Positions 1 through 8,860 of a DNA stretch of 64,000 nucleotides are shown here, piece by piece. Source of the stretch: Kitasatospora sp. MAA19 (lineage in GTDB: Bacteria; Actinomycetota; Actinomycetes; Streptomycetales; Streptomycetaceae); NCBI RefSeq assembly GCF_029894125.1, contig NZ_JARXYZ010000004.1:372001-436000 (forward strand), in the 5' to 3' direction. The first letter of the stretch is position 1. Every line of letters starts with the position of its first letter. Under the pieces are notes generated by a model. It had not been told where the DNA came from. It did not search any database and saw only the letters and a program-made list of their open reading frames with translations. The translations under genes and the position numbers were made by a program.

Positions 1-935
1 TGGGCCCGCGGGCAGCGCGGGTTGAAGGCGCATCCCTTGGGGATCCGCAGCAGGTTGGGCGGCAGGCCCTTGATGGCGTAGAGCTCCTGGCCCTTCTGGT
101 CCAGCCGCGGGATGGAGTCGAGCAGGCCGCGGGTGTACGGGTGGGCGGGGCGCGCGTAGAGCTCGTGCACCGGGGCGGTCTCGACGATCCGGCCCGCGTA
201 CATCACCGCGATCTTGTCCGCGACGTCGGCGACCACGCCGAGGTCGTGGGTGATCAGGATCAGGCCCATGTTGTACTCGGCCTGGAGCTCCGCGAGCAGG
301 TCCATCACCTGGGCCTGGACGGTGACGTCCAGGGCGGTGGTGGGCTCGTCCGCGATGATCAGGTCCGGTTCCAGGGCCAGCGCCATCGCGATCATGATGC
401 GCTGACGCATGCCGCCGGAGAACTGGTGCGGGTAGTCGTTCACCCGCTGCTTGGCCGCGGGGATGCGCACCCGGTCCATCAGCTCGACGGCCTTGTCCCT
501 GGCCTCCTTGCGGGACGCCCCCTGGTGGGCGCGGAACATCTCGCCGAGTTGGAAGCCCACGCTGAGCACGGGGTTGAGCGAGGACAGCGCGTCCTGGAAG
601 ATCATCGCGATCTCCTGGCCGCGGATCTTCCGCCGCTCCTCCTTGCCCATCTTCAGCATGTCCCGGCCTCGGAAGCGGATCTCGCCGCGCGGGATCCGGG
701 CCGGCGGCATGTCCAGGATGCCCATGATCGCCTGCGCGGTCACCGACTTGCCGGAGCCGGACTCGCCCAGCACCGCGAGCGTCTCCCCCGCCCGGACGCT
801 GTAGTCGACCCCGTTGACCGCCTTGGCGACGCCGTCCCGGGTGACGAACTCGACGTGCAGGTCGCGGACGTCGAGCAGCGGCCCCTCGTACGGTGCGTCC
901 CGCTTGGACCTGGTGGAGTCCACAGCTGTGGTCAC
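1..935 (-). CDS. Oligopeptide/dipeptide ABC importer ATPase, DppD/OppD type (left operon), C-terminus cut by window edge
   Basis: Cytoplasmic ATPase that powers peptide uptake together with the two permeases encoded just upstream. The readable part contains Walker A (GESGSGKS), an ABC signature (FSGGMRQR) and Walker B followed by the D-loop (ADEPTTALD). It ends in the family's C-terminal region (KGCAFNPRC), where Cys residues begin. The start is GTG at 935; no upstream ATG fits, and the paralogue at 5787-6836 aligns from the same region. Long stretches are almost identical to that paralogue at nucleotide level. The remaining C-terminus, and probably the DppF partner gene, lie left of the window. 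Confidence 0.93.
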   Translation of the reverse strand, partial: MTTAVDSTRSKRDAPYEGPLLDVRDLHVEFVTRDGVAKAVNGVDYSVRAGETLAVLGESGSGKSVTAQAIMGILDMPPARIPRGEIRFRGRDMLKMGKEERRKIRGQEIAMIFQDALSSLNPVLSVGFQLGEMFRAHQGASRKEARDKAVELMDRVRIPAAKQRVNDYPHQFSGGMRQRIMIAMALALEPDLIIADEPTTALDVTVQAQVMDLLAELQAEYNMGLILITHDLGVVADVADKIAVMYAGRIVETAPVHELYARPAHPYTRGLLDSIPRLDQKGQELYAIKGLPPNLLRIPKGCAFNPRCPRA

Positions 936-952
936 GATGCGTTCCCCCTCGC

Positions 953-1951
953 TCAGCGAAGCTTCGGGTCGAGGGCGTCGCGGACCGCGTCGCCCAGCAT
1001 GATGAAGGCCAGCACGGTGACGGAGAGCGCCGCGGCCGGGAAGAACAGCGCGAACGGCGCCGTGCGGATCACCTTCTGGGCGGAGGAGATGTCGATGCCC
1101 CAGGAGATGGTCGGGTCCTGCAGACCGATGCCGAGGAAGCTCAGCGTCGCCTCGGTGGCGATGTAGCCGCCGAGCGCGATGGTGGCGACCACGATCACCG
1201 GGGCGATCGCGTTCGGCAGGATGTGCCGGAACATCAGCCGCCCCGTCCCGGCGCCGAGCGCCCGGCCGGCCACCACGTAGTCGGCCTGTTTGACGGTCAG
1301 CACCGCACCGCGCATGACGCGGGCGATCTGGGTCCAGCCGAGGACGCCCAGGGCGATGACCACGCTCCACACCGTGCGGGTGGTGAAGGCGTTCAGCAGC
1401 ACCAGGGCGCCGAGCAGCAGCGGGATGCCGAAGAAGATGTCGATGATCCGGGAGATCACCGCGTCGATGCCGCCGCCGAAGTAGCCGGCGACCATGCCGG
1501 TCAGCCCGCCGAGCACGGTGACCGCCAGGGTGACGCAGATGCCGACGGTGATCGAGGCGCGGGCGCCGTACACCACCCGGGCGTAGATCGACCGGCCCTG
1601 CCCGTCGTAGCCGAACCAGCCGGCGCCGAAGAAGTCGGTCCAGTCCGGCCGCCTGAGGTAGTTGTGCACCAGGTCGGCCTTGCGCGGGTCGGCGTCGGTG
1701 AACGCCCACGGGAAGATCGCCATCACGACCAGCAGCAGGATCAGCACGGCCGAGATCAGGAAGATCGGCCGCCTGCGCAGGTCCCGCCAGGCGTCGCCCC
1801 ACAGGCTGCGGGCCTCCTCCCGCTTGACCGGGTCGGCCTCGACCAGGGTGCCCTGCTCGACCGCCATGCCCTGCTCCCCCGCGTAGTCGAGGTGCGAGAC
1901 GCCGGGCTTGGGGTGCGGCTCGTACGAGTTCTCGTCGTGGACGTCAGGCAT
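953..1951 (-). CDS. Peptide ABC importer permease, DppC/OppC type (left operon)
   Basis: Inner-membrane permease subunit, 332 aa. It has a hydrophilic N-terminus of about 65 residues, a first membrane helix (PIFLISAVLILLLVVMA), then the binding-protein-dependent transport domain with the EAA loop (GRALGAGTGRLMFRHILPN). It overlaps the upstream permease gene by 8 bp, which indicates translational coupling, and is followed within about 20 bp by the ATPase gene. It is paralogous to the gene at 6856-7800. The C-terminal sequence ALDPKLR is shared by both copies. Confidence 0.95.
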   Translation of the reverse strand: MPDVHDENSYEPHPKPGVSHLDYAGEQGMAVEQGTLVEADPVKREEARSLWGDAWRDLRRRPIFLISAVLILLLVVMAIFPWAFTDADPRKADLVHNYLRRPDWTDFFGAGWFGYDGQGRSIYARVVYGARASITVGICVTLAVTVLGGLTGMVAGYFGGGIDAVISRIIDIFFGIPLLLGALVLLNAFTTRTVWSVVIALGVLGWTQIARVMRGAVLTVKQADYVVAGRALGAGTGRLMFRHILPNAIAPVIVVATIALGGYIATEATLSFLGIGLQDPTISWGIDISSAQKVIRTAPFALFFPAAALSVTVLAFIMLGDAVRDALDPKLR

Positions 1952-2870
1952 AGCGGATCCTCGGGTCCAGGACCGCGTAGAGCAGGTCGACGAGCAGGCT
2001 GGCGACCAGGTAGACGATCACCAGGACGGTCACGATGCCGACCACGGTCGGGCCTTCCTTCTGGTTGATGGCCCGGTACAGGACGTTGCCGACGCCCTGC
2101 ACGTTGAAGATGCCCTCGGTGACGATCGCCCCGCCCATCAGCGCGCCGAGGTCGGTGCCGAGGAAGGTGACCACCGGGATCAGCGAGTTGCGCAGCAGGT
2201 GCCGGGAGACGATGGTCCGCCGGGGCAGGCCCTTGGCGACCGCCGTGCGGATGTAGTCGGCCCGCAGGTTCTCGCCGATGGACGTCCGGGTGAGCCGGGC
2301 GACGTACGCGAGCGAGAGCGAGCCCAGCACGATCGCGGGCAGGATCAGCTGGGAAAGGTCCCGGGAGTCCTGCACCGTCGGGGTGACCCAGCCGAGGTTG
2401 GTGGCGAAGATCGTCTGCGCGATGTAGGCCAGCACGAAGACCGGGATCGAGATCACCACCAGGGTCAGGACGAGCACCAGGGTGTCCTGGATGCTGCCGC
2501 GCCTGAGGCCGGAGACCAGGCCCAGGGCCAGGCCGAGGACCAGCTCGAAGACGAAGGCCAGCAGCGCGAGCCGGATGGTGACCGGGAAGGCGTTCGCCAT
2601 GATGTCGGAGACGGGACGGCCGGTGAAACTGGTCCCGAAGTCCCCCTGGAAGAGGTTCCCCATGTAGTGCAGGTACTGCTTCCAGACCGGCTGGTCCAGG
2701 TAGTACTGATGCTTGATGCTGGCCACCACGGCCGGGTCGGCGGCCTTCTCGCCGAACAGCGCCGTCACCGGGTCACCCGGCAGCGTGTAGACCATCAGGA
2801 AGATCAGCAGCGTGGTGCCGAAGAACACCGGGATCATCTGCAGCACCCGCCGCAGCACGTAACTGCCCAT
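1944..2870 (-). CDS. Peptide ABC importer permease, DppB/OppB type (left operon)
   Basis: Membrane permease of 308 aa with an N-terminal helix (LLIFLMVYTLPGDPV) and the transport domain including the EAA-type loop (AKGLPRRTIVSRHLLRNS). The pattern is typical of DppB: a GDPV loop after helix 1 and a long periplasmic segment. The ATG start at 2870 has a GGAGG-type ribosome site. It forms the membrane channel with the DppC-type partner. The same-length paralogue is at 7793-8719. Confidence 0.95.
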   Translation of the reverse strand: MGSYVLRRVLQMIPVFFGTTLLIFLMVYTLPGDPVTALFGEKAADPAVVASIKHQYYLDQPVWKQYLHYMGNLFQGDFGTSFTGRPVSDIMANAFPVTIRLALLAFVFELVLGLALGLVSGLRRGSIQDTLVLVLTLVVISIPVFVLAYIAQTIFATNLGWVTPTVQDSRDLSQLILPAIVLGSLSLAYVARLTRTSIGENLRADYIRTAVAKGLPRRTIVSRHLLRNSLIPVVTFLGTDLGALMGGAIVTEGIFNVQGVGNVLYRAINQKEGPTVVGIVTVLVIVYLVASLLVDLLYAVLDPRIRYA

Positions 2871-2892
2871 CCGAGCCTCCTTCCTAGGTACC

Positions 2893-2956
2893 CGACCGGC
2901 CGCGGCCGGTCGGCCGAGAGGCCGGGCCCCGCCCTCCGTGCGGGAAGGGCGGGGCC
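2893..2956 (-). terminator. Stem-loops between binding-protein and permease genes, probable attenuator
   Basis: Two structures lie in the 114-bp gap. One is a 20-nt perfect palindrome at 2893-2912. The other is an 11-bp perfect stem with arms 2925-2935 and 2946-2956. Their position after the binding-protein stop suggests partial termination or mRNA stabilisation, which would give excess binding protein over permease. The equivalent gap in the right operon (8780-8834) also has a perfect hairpin. Confidence 0.6.
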
Positions 2957-2984
2957 GGCGCGAGGGGCCGACGCCCCCAGGAGA

Positions 2985-4604
2985 TCAGCCCTTGACCTCG
3001 ACTTGGGTCCAGGCCGGGTTGCCGAAGGAGTCGAACGCCACGTTCTGCACCTTGGACGAGTAGCCCGAGTTGGTGCGGTAGTACCAGAGCGGGATCGCCG
3101 GCATCCCGCTCGGCAGCACCGCCTCGGCCTGCTGGTAGCCGGCCACCGTGTCCGCGACGCTGGAGGCCTCGTCGGCCTTGGTGGCCGCCTGGTCGAACTG
3201 CGGGCTGCTGTAACCGAAGTCGTTGGAGGCCGCGCCGGTGCGGTACACGTCGGACAGGAAGTTGGCGTTCAGCGGGTAGTCCTGCACCCAGCCGGTGCGG
3301 AAGGCTCCGTTGACCTGGTGCCCGGTGATCGCGGCGCGCGCCGTCTTGAAGTCGGGCTTCGGGTCGCCGAGGCAGTCGACGCCGGTGTTCTGCCGGATCG
3401 AGTTGCAGACCGCGTCGACCCACTCCTTGTGGCCGCCGTCCGCGTTGTAGGTGATGGTCAGCTTGTTGCCGGGGACGCCGCCGCCCTCGGTGATCAGCTG
3501 CTTGGCCTTGGCGGGGTCGAACGTGCAGAAGTCCCCGCAGGCGCCGCTCTTGTAGCCCTCGACGCCCTCGGCCACCCAGGCGGTGGCCGGCTTGCGGGAG
3601 CCCTGCAGCACCGTCTTGGTGATGGTGTCGCGGTCGATCGCCATCGACAGGCCCTGGCGCACCTTGGCCTTGTCGGGCGAGGCCCAGTCGGCCTGGTAGA
3701 GGGTGAAGCCGATGTTCTGGATGGCACCCTGCGGGGCATCGATCGCCCGGTCGCCGAGGTCGCTCTTGTACGTCGCCAGCGCGGACGGCGGCACCTGGTC
3801 CATCACGTCCAGGTTGCTGGACTGCAGGTCGGCGTAGGCGGCCTCGGACGTGGTGTACATCTTGAAGACGATGCCGCCGTTCTTCGGCTTGTCCACGCCC
3901 TGGTAGTCCGCGAAGGCCTTGGTGACCACCTGGGTGTTGTGCGTCCAGCTGACGAACTGGTACGGGCCGTTGCCCACCGGCTTCTGCCCGTACCCGGCCG
4001 GGTCGTTGAAGAAGGCGTCCGGCAGCGGCGAGAAGGCGATGTAGCCGAGCTTGTACTCGAAGTACGAGACCCTGTTGGCCAGCTTGACGGTGAAGTGCAG
4101 GTCGTCGACGACGGTCAGCCCGGACATCTTGGTCGCGGTCGGCTGGCCGCTGGCGGGGTGGACGTCCTTGTAGCCCTCGATGTCGGAGAACCAGGAGCTG
4201 TTGATCTGGTTGTTGCTGGTGGTCGCGCTCCAGTTCCACGAGTCCACGAAGTTCTTGGCGTGCACCGGCGTGCCGTCGTGGAACTTCCAGCCGTCCTTCA
4301 GCGTGACGTTGAAGGTCTGGGAGTCACTGGTGTCGATCTTGTCGGCGACCTGCATCCGGATCTTCGCCGTACTGGGGTCGTAGTCCACCAGCCCCTTGAA
4401 GAGGTTCTGGATGATGCGACCACCGCCGACCTCGTTCGCGTTGGCGGGCTGCAGCGGGTTCTGCGGCTCACTGCTCTGGTAGCTGAAGGTCTTGCTGGCG
4501 TCCGGCGAACTGCTGCCTCCGCCGCCGCTGCTGCACCCGGTGGCCACCAGGACCACGGATGTCGCAGCGGCGAGGACCCAACGAGCACGGGCGGCTACGG
4601 GCAT
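2985..4604 (-). CDS. Oligopeptide-binding lipoprotein, SBP_bac_5 family (left operon)
   Basis: Extracellular solute-binding protein of 539 aa. Residues 1-24 form a lipoprotein signal: Arg-containing N-region, hydrophobic core, lipobox ending ATGC with Cys24 as predicted acylation site. A Gly/Ser linker follows, then the SBP_bac_5 fold (KDGWKFHDGTPVHAKNFVDS; AIDRDTITKTVLQG). It is the first gene of the operon and ATG 4604 follows a GAGGAGGG ribosome site. It is clearly paralogous to the gene at 8861-10498, though less similar than the ATPases and permeases are to each other. Confidence 0.95.
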   Translation of the reverse strand: MPVAARARWVLAAATSVVLVATGCSSGGGGSSSPDASKTFSYQSSEPQNPLQPANANEVGGGRIIQNLFKGLVDYDPSTAKIRMQVADKIDTSDSQTFNVTLKDGWKFHDGTPVHAKNFVDSWNWSATTSNNQINSSWFSDIEGYKDVHPASGQPTATKMSGLTVVDDLHFTVKLANRVSYFEYKLGYIAFSPLPDAFFNDPAGYGQKPVGNGPYQFVSWTHNTQVVTKAFADYQGVDKPKNGGIVFKMYTTSEAAYADLQSSNLDVMDQVPPSALATYKSDLGDRAIDAPQGAIQNIGFTLYQADWASPDKAKVRQGLSMAIDRDTITKTVLQGSRKPATAWVAEGVEGYKSGACGDFCTFDPAKAKQLITEGGGVPGNKLTITYNADGGHKEWVDAVCNSIRQNTGVDCLGDPKPDFKTARAAITGHQVNGAFRTGWVQDYPLNANFLSDVYRTGAASNDFGYSSPQFDQAATKADEASSVADTVAGYQQAEAVLPSGMPAIPLWYYRTNSGYSSKVQNVAFDSFGNPAWTQVEVKG

Positions 4605-4724
4605 GGAGGTCCCTCCTCATGGTGTGTGTCGCATCACACCCCATGAGAAGCGCGCCCCGGCGACGGCGCGAGTCGGGTGCACCCGGATGGGTGCAGTCAC
4701 CCGCCTGCCGGGTTGACGGAACGA
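4605..4724 (-). promoter_or_regulatory. Upstream region of the left binding-protein gene
   Basis: This short region must hold the promoter of the left operon. An imperfect inverted repeat lies around 4617-4646 (TCATGGTGTG / CACACCCCATGA). A second inverted repeat, GGGTG-CAGT-CACCC, is at 4689-4702. The 10-mer GGGTGCAGTC in the latter recurs, on the opposite strand, upstream of the two other oligopeptide-binding genes in the window. No confident -35/-10 pair was assigned. Confidence 0.4.
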
Positions 4725-4761
4725 CGGAAGGGCCCGCGGCGGGAAGCCACGGGCCCTTCCG
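4725..4761 (-). terminator. Intrinsic terminator of the right peptide-importer operon
   Basis: Perfect 12-bp inverted repeat (CGGAAGGGCCCG at 4725-4736; its complement at 4750-4761) with a 13-nt loop. It lies 17 bp after the last gene of the right operon and separates the two tandem operons. Confidence 0.8.
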
Positions 4762-4777
4762 GGGATGCCACGGGGAA

Positions 4778-5794
4778 TCAGGCGGCGGCCGACTCCCGGA
4801 CCTCGGCGAAGTGGCAGGCCGACTCGTGCGCGGCCGGGCCCTCCAGCACCGAGGGCACCGCGAGCAGCGGGATCTCCTCGGCGCAGCGGTCCTCCGCCTT
4901 CCAGCAGCGGGTGCGGAAGCGGCAGCCGGACGGCGGGTTGGCCGGCGAGGGGATGTCGCCGCTCAGGATGATCCGCTCGCGGTTCTCCCGCGCCGTCGGG
5001 TCCGGCACCGGCACCGCGGAGAGCAGCGCCTGGGTGTACGGGTGGGTGGCGTTGTCGTAGATCTGCTCGTCGGTGCCGATCTCGACCATCTTGCCGAGGT
5101 ACATCACGCCGACGCGGTCGGAGATGTGCCGGACGATGGAGAGGTCGTGCGCGATGAACATGTAGGAGAGCTCGAACTCGCTCTGCAGCTGCTCCAGCAG
5201 GTTGATCACCTGCGCCTGGACGGACACGTCCAGGGCGGAGACCGGCTCGTCGCAGATGATGATCTCGGGCTTGAGCGCGAGGCCGCGGGCGATGCCGATG
5301 CGCTGGCGCTGGCCGCCGGAGAACTGGTGCGGGTACCGGTTGATGTACTCCGGGTTCAGACCCACGACGTCCAGCAGGTCCTGGACGGCCTTGCGGCGGT
5401 CGCCCTTGGGCGCCACCTCGGGGTGGATCTCGTACGGCTCCCCGATGATGTCGCCGACCGTCATGCGCGGGTTCAGCGAGGTGTACGGGTCCTGGAACAC
5501 CATCTGGATGTTGCGGCGGACGGCCTTGAGGGCCTGGCCGCTCAGCTTGGAGATGTCCTCGCCCTTGAACAGCACCTGGCCGGAGGTGGCCCGTTCCAGG
5601 TTCATCAGCACCTTGGCCAGCGTGGACTTGCCACAGCCGGACTCACCGACGATGCCGAGGGTCTCGCCCTTGGCCAGGTCGAAGGAGATGCCGTCGACCG
5701 CCTTGACCGCGCCGACCTGCTTCTTGAAGAGGATGCCCTGGCTCAGCGGGTAGTGCTTGACCAGGTCCTTGACCTCCAGGATGGGCTCAGCCAT
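4778..5794 (-). CDS. Oligopeptide/dipeptide ABC importer ATPase, DppF/OppF type (right operon)
   Basis: Cytoplasmic ATPase of 338 aa, usual length for the family. Walker A GESGCGKST is at residues 50-58; signature FSGGQRQR and Walker B CDEPVSALD follow. The C-terminal oligopeptide-transporter extension holds Cys residues in the pattern C-x5-C-x6-C with a later Cys, similar to the Cys clusters reported to bind 4Fe-4S in some Dpp ATPases; the cluster itself is inference. It overlaps the DppD-type gene by 8 bp. It is the last gene of the operon, before the terminator at 4725-4761. Confidence 0.95.
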   Translation of the reverse strand: MAEPILEVKDLVKHYPLSQGILFKKQVGAVKAVDGISFDLAKGETLGIVGESGCGKSTLAKVLMNLERATSGQVLFKGEDISKLSGQALKAVRRNIQMVFQDPYTSLNPRMTVGDIIGEPYEIHPEVAPKGDRRKAVQDLLDVVGLNPEYINRYPHQFSGGQRQRIGIARGLALKPEIIICDEPVSALDVSVQAQVINLLEQLQSEFELSYMFIAHDLSIVRHISDRVGVMYLGKMVEIGTDEQIYDNATHPYTQALLSAVPVPDPTARENRERIILSGDIPSPANPPSGCRFRTRCWKAEDRCAEEIPLLAVPSVLEGPAAHESACHFAEVRESAAA

Positions 5795-6836
5795 GGAGGG
5801 TCTCCTTCCAGAGGTGGCACGCGCTGCGGCGGCCGGTGAGCTCCTTGCCGTCCTTGTCGGTCACGTGGTGCAGCTCCGGGGTCTCCGTGCGGCACAGGTC
5901 GGTGGCGACGTCACAGCGGGGGTTGAACGCGCAGCCGGTCGGGACCTTCAGCAGGTTCGGGGGCAGGCCCTTGATCGCGTAGAGCTCCTGGCCCTTCTGG
6001 TCCAGGCGCGGGATCGAGCGGAGCAGGCCCTTGGTGTACGGGTGCGCCGGGTTGGCGTACAGCTCGTGCACCGGGGCGGTCTCGACGATCCGGCCCGCGT
6101 ACATCACGGCGATCTTGTCCGCGACGTCGGCGACCACGCCGAGGTCGTGGGTGATCAGGATCAGACCCATGTTGTACTCGGCCTGGAGCTCCGCGAGCAG
6201 GTCCATCACCTGGGCCTGGACGGTGACGTCCAGGGCGGTGGTGGGCTCGTCCGCGATGATCAGGTCCGGCTCCAGGGAGAGCGCCATCGCGATCATGATG
6301 CGCTGGCGCATGCCGCCGGAGAACTGGTGCGGGTAGTCGCCGACGCGCTGCCTGGCGGCCGGGATGCGCACCCGGTCCATCAGCTCGATGGCCTTCTCCT
6401 TGGCCTCCTTCTTGGAGGCGCCCTGGTGCACCCGGAACATCTCGCCGAGCTGGTAGCCCACGCTGAGCACGGGGTTGAGCGAGGACAGCGCGTCCTGGAA
6501 GATCATCGCGATCTTCTGGCCGCGGATCTTCCGCCGCTCCTCGTTGCCCATCTTGAGCATGTCCTGACCGCGGTACAGGATCTCGCCCTGGGTCACCTTG
6601 CCGGGCGGCATGTCCAGGATGCCCATGATGGTCTGGGCGGTCACGGACTTGCCGGAGCCGGACTCGCCGAGCACGGCGAGCGTCTCGCCGGCCGCGACGG
6701 AGTAGTTGACGCCGTTCACGGCCTTCGCCACGCCGTCCCGGGTGTGGAACTCCACGTGGAGGTCCTTGACCTCCAGCAGCGGGGTGCCAACTTCGAGCCG
6801 GCCGCTCTTCTGGTCGTTCTCGATCACGGTGGTCAT
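5787..6836 (-). CDS. Oligopeptide/dipeptide ABC importer ATPase, DppD/OppD type (right operon)
   Basis: Cytoplasmic ATPase of 349 aa. Walker A GESGSGKS, signature FSGGMRQR and Walker B ADEPTTALD are intact. The C-terminus carries GCAFNPRC and two further Cys residues (four in all), as in its DppF partner. ATG start at 6836, overlapping the next gene by 8 bp. It is nearly identical over long stretches to the partial left-operon copy at 1-935, including many silent sites, which suggests recent duplication or gene conversion. Confidence 0.95.
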   Translation of the reverse strand: MTTVIENDQKSGRLEVGTPLLEVKDLHVEFHTRDGVAKAVNGVNYSVAAGETLAVLGESGSGKSVTAQTIMGILDMPPGKVTQGEILYRGQDMLKMGNEERRKIRGQKIAMIFQDALSSLNPVLSVGYQLGEMFRVHQGASKKEAKEKAIELMDRVRIPAARQRVGDYPHQFSGGMRQRIMIAMALSLEPDLIIADEPTTALDVTVQAQVMDLLAELQAEYNMGLILITHDLGVVADVADKIAVMYAGRIVETAPVHELYANPAHPYTKGLLRSIPRLDQKGQELYAIKGLPPNLLKVPTGCAFNPRCDVATDLCRTETPELHHVTDKDGKELTGRRSACHLWKETLHG

Positions 6837-6855
6837 CGGGTCGTCACCTCTTCTC

Positions 6856-7800
6856 TCAGCGGAGCTTCGGGTCGAGGGCGTCGCGGACCGCGTCGCCGAG
6901 CATGATGAAGGCCAGAACCGTGAGGCTCAGCATTCCGGCGGGGAAGAACAGCGCGTACGGCGCGGTGCGGATCACCTTCTGGGCGGTGTTGATGTCGATG
7001 CCCCAGGAGATGGTCGGGTCCTGCAGACCGATGCCGAGGAAGCTCAGCGTCGCCTCGGTGGCGATGTAGCCGCCGAGCGCGATGGTCGCGACCACGATCA
7101 CCGGGGCGAGCGCGTTCGGCAGGATGTGCTTCCACAGGATCCGGCTGGTGCCGGCGCCCAGCGCCTTGGCGGCCGTCACGAAGTCGGCCTGCTTGACCGT
7201 GATGACCGAACCGCGCATGACACGGGTCATCTGGGTCCAGCCCAGGGCGACCAGTGCGAAGACCACGCTCCAGATGGTGCGCGAGGTGAAGGCGTTGAGG
7301 ATGACCAGGGCGCCGAGCAGCAGCGGGATGCCGAAGAAGATGTCGGTGACCCGGGAGATGATCGTGTCGATCCAGCCGCCGAAGTAGCCGGCCAGCATGC
7401 CGGTGATGCCACCGAGGATGGTCACACCCGCCGTGACGCAGATGCCGACGACGACCGAGGCGCGGGCCCCGTAGATCACCCGGGCGTAGATGCTGCGGCC
7501 CTGGAGGTCGTAGCCGAACCAGTCCGCCTGGAAGAAGTGGCTGTAGTTCGGCTTGGTCAGGTAGTGCAGACGCAGGTCGCCGGCGCGCGGGTCCGCCGAG
7601 GTGAACAGCCCGGGGGCGATCGCGATGACGATCAGCAGCAGGATCAGCAGCGCGGAGATCACGAAGATCGGCTTGCGGCGCAGGTCGTGCCAGGCGTCCG
7701 AGCCGAGGCTGCGGGCCTTCTCGGGCTTGGCCGCCGCGGTGTCGGCGCCGCGCTGGGCCGGGATCTCCTCGGCCGTCTTCTTCTCGGTCAGGTCAGGCAT
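6856..7800 (-). CDS. Peptide ABC importer permease, DppC/OppC type (right operon)
   Basis: Membrane permease of 314 aa: variable hydrophilic N-terminus, first helix (PIFVISALLILLLIVIA), then the transport domain with EAA loop (AKALGAGTSRILWKHILPN) and the C-terminal ALDPKLR shared with the left copy. It overlaps the DppB-type gene by 8 bp. It differs from the left copy mainly in the first 65 residues, which are shorter here. Confidence 0.95.
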   Translation of the reverse strand: MPDLTEKKTAEEIPAQRGADTAAAKPEKARSLGSDAWHDLRRKPIFVISALLILLLIVIAIAPGLFTSADPRAGDLRLHYLTKPNYSHFFQADWFGYDLQGRSIYARVIYGARASVVVGICVTAGVTILGGITGMLAGYFGGWIDTIISRVTDIFFGIPLLLGALVILNAFTSRTIWSVVFALVALGWTQMTRVMRGSVITVKQADFVTAAKALGAGTSRILWKHILPNALAPVIVVATIALGGYIATEATLSFLGIGLQDPTISWGIDINTAQKVIRTAPYALFFPAGMLSLTVLAFIMLGDAVRDALDPKLR

Positions 7801-8719
7801 AACGGATCCTCGGGTCCAGGACCGCGTAAAGCAGGTCGACGATCAGGCCGGCGGCCAGGTACACGAGCACCAGGAAGGCCACGAAGCCGGAGACCGTCGA
7901 GCCCTCCTTCAGGTTGATCGCGTGGAAGAGCGCGTTGCCGACACCCTTGACGTTGAAGATGCCCTCGGTGACGATCGCGCCGCCCATCAGGGCTCCGAGG
8001 TCGGTGCCGAGGAAGGTGACCACCGGGATCATCGAGTTGCGGAGCAGGTGGGTGCCGATCACCTTGCGCCGGGGCAGGCCCTTGGCCACCGCGGTGCGGA
8101 CGTAGTCGGCCTTGATGTTCTCGGCTATGGAAGTACGGGTGAGACGCGCCACGTACGCCAGCGACAGCGAGCCGAGCACGATGGCCGGCAGCATGAGCTG
8201 GGTGATGTCGTTCGAGTCCTGGACGGTCGGTGTGACCCACTTCAGGTTGTCCGCGAAGATCGTCTGGAAGATGAAGCCGAGCACCGGGACCGGGATCGAG
8301 ATCAGCAGCAGGGTCATGACCAGGGTGCCCTTGTCGAACGCCTTGCCGCGGCGCAGGCCGGCGAAGAGGCCGATGGACACGCCGAGCACGATCTCGATGG
8401 TGAAGGCCAGCAGTGCCAGCCGGACCGTCACCGGCAGCGCCTCGGTGATCACGTCGAGCACCGGCCGTCCGGCCAGGGTGGTTCCGAAGTCGCCGGTGAG
8501 CAGGTTCCCCATGTAGTCGAGGTACTGCTGGACCAGCGGCTTGTCGAAGCCCATCTGGTGCCTCAGAGCGGCGAGCTGGACCGGGTCCGGCGCCTTGTCG
8601 CCCCACATCGCGGCCACCGGGTCACCCGGCAGCGCGTGCACCATGTAAAAGATGAGCGCGGTCGTTCCGAGGAAGACCGGGATCATCTGGAGCAGTCGCC
8701 TCGCGACAAAGCGCCCCAT
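7793..8719 (-). CDS. Peptide ABC importer permease, DppB/OppB type (right operon)
   Basis: Membrane permease of 308 aa, the same length as its left-operon paralogue. The frame is open further upstream, but ATG 8719 is preceded by GGAGGCACG and begins MGRFVARRLLQMIPVF, matching the paralogue (MGSYVLRRVLQMIPVF), so this start is preferred. It contains the GDPV loop after helix 1 and the EAA-type loop (AKGLPRRKVIGTHLLRNS). Confidence 0.95.
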   Translation of the reverse strand: MGRFVARRLLQMIPVFLGTTALIFYMVHALPGDPVAAMWGDKAPDPVQLAALRHQMGFDKPLVQQYLDYMGNLLTGDFGTTLAGRPVLDVITEALPVTVRLALLAFTIEIVLGVSIGLFAGLRRGKAFDKGTLVMTLLLISIPVPVLGFIFQTIFADNLKWVTPTVQDSNDITQLMLPAIVLGSLSLAYVARLTRTSIAENIKADYVRTAVAKGLPRRKVIGTHLLRNSMIPVVTFLGTDLGALMGGAIVTEGIFNVKGVGNALFHAINLKEGSTVSGFVAFLVLVYLAAGLIVDLLYAVLDPRIRYA

Positions 8720-8779
8720 CGTGCCTCCATGTATGACTCTGCCGGGCCCGTCATCCCGGCCAGAGATAAGTCGGCGTGC

Positions 8780-8834
8780 CAACGGCCGGTGCCAGTCCTC
8801 GCCCTTGTGGGGATGGGACGGGCACCGGCCGTTG
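8780..8834 (-). terminator. Stem-loop between binding-protein and permease genes, probable attenuator
   Basis: Perfect 14-bp stem (8780-8793 with 8821-8834) and a 27-nt loop that can itself pair partly. Its place just after the binding-protein stop codon matches the hairpins in the left operon and suggests partial termination or transcript protection. Confidence 0.65.
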
Positions 8835-8860
8835 TCACCGGGTCAGGCGGTGCCGACCGA

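Noticed and set aside
1908..4646. Very long plus-strand open frame (over 900 codons) opposite the left importer operon
   Set aside because: It is antisense to intact, recognisable importer genes. Long antisense frames are expected from strong third-position GC bias, and the translation is low-complexity Gly/Ala/Val/Asp/Arg.
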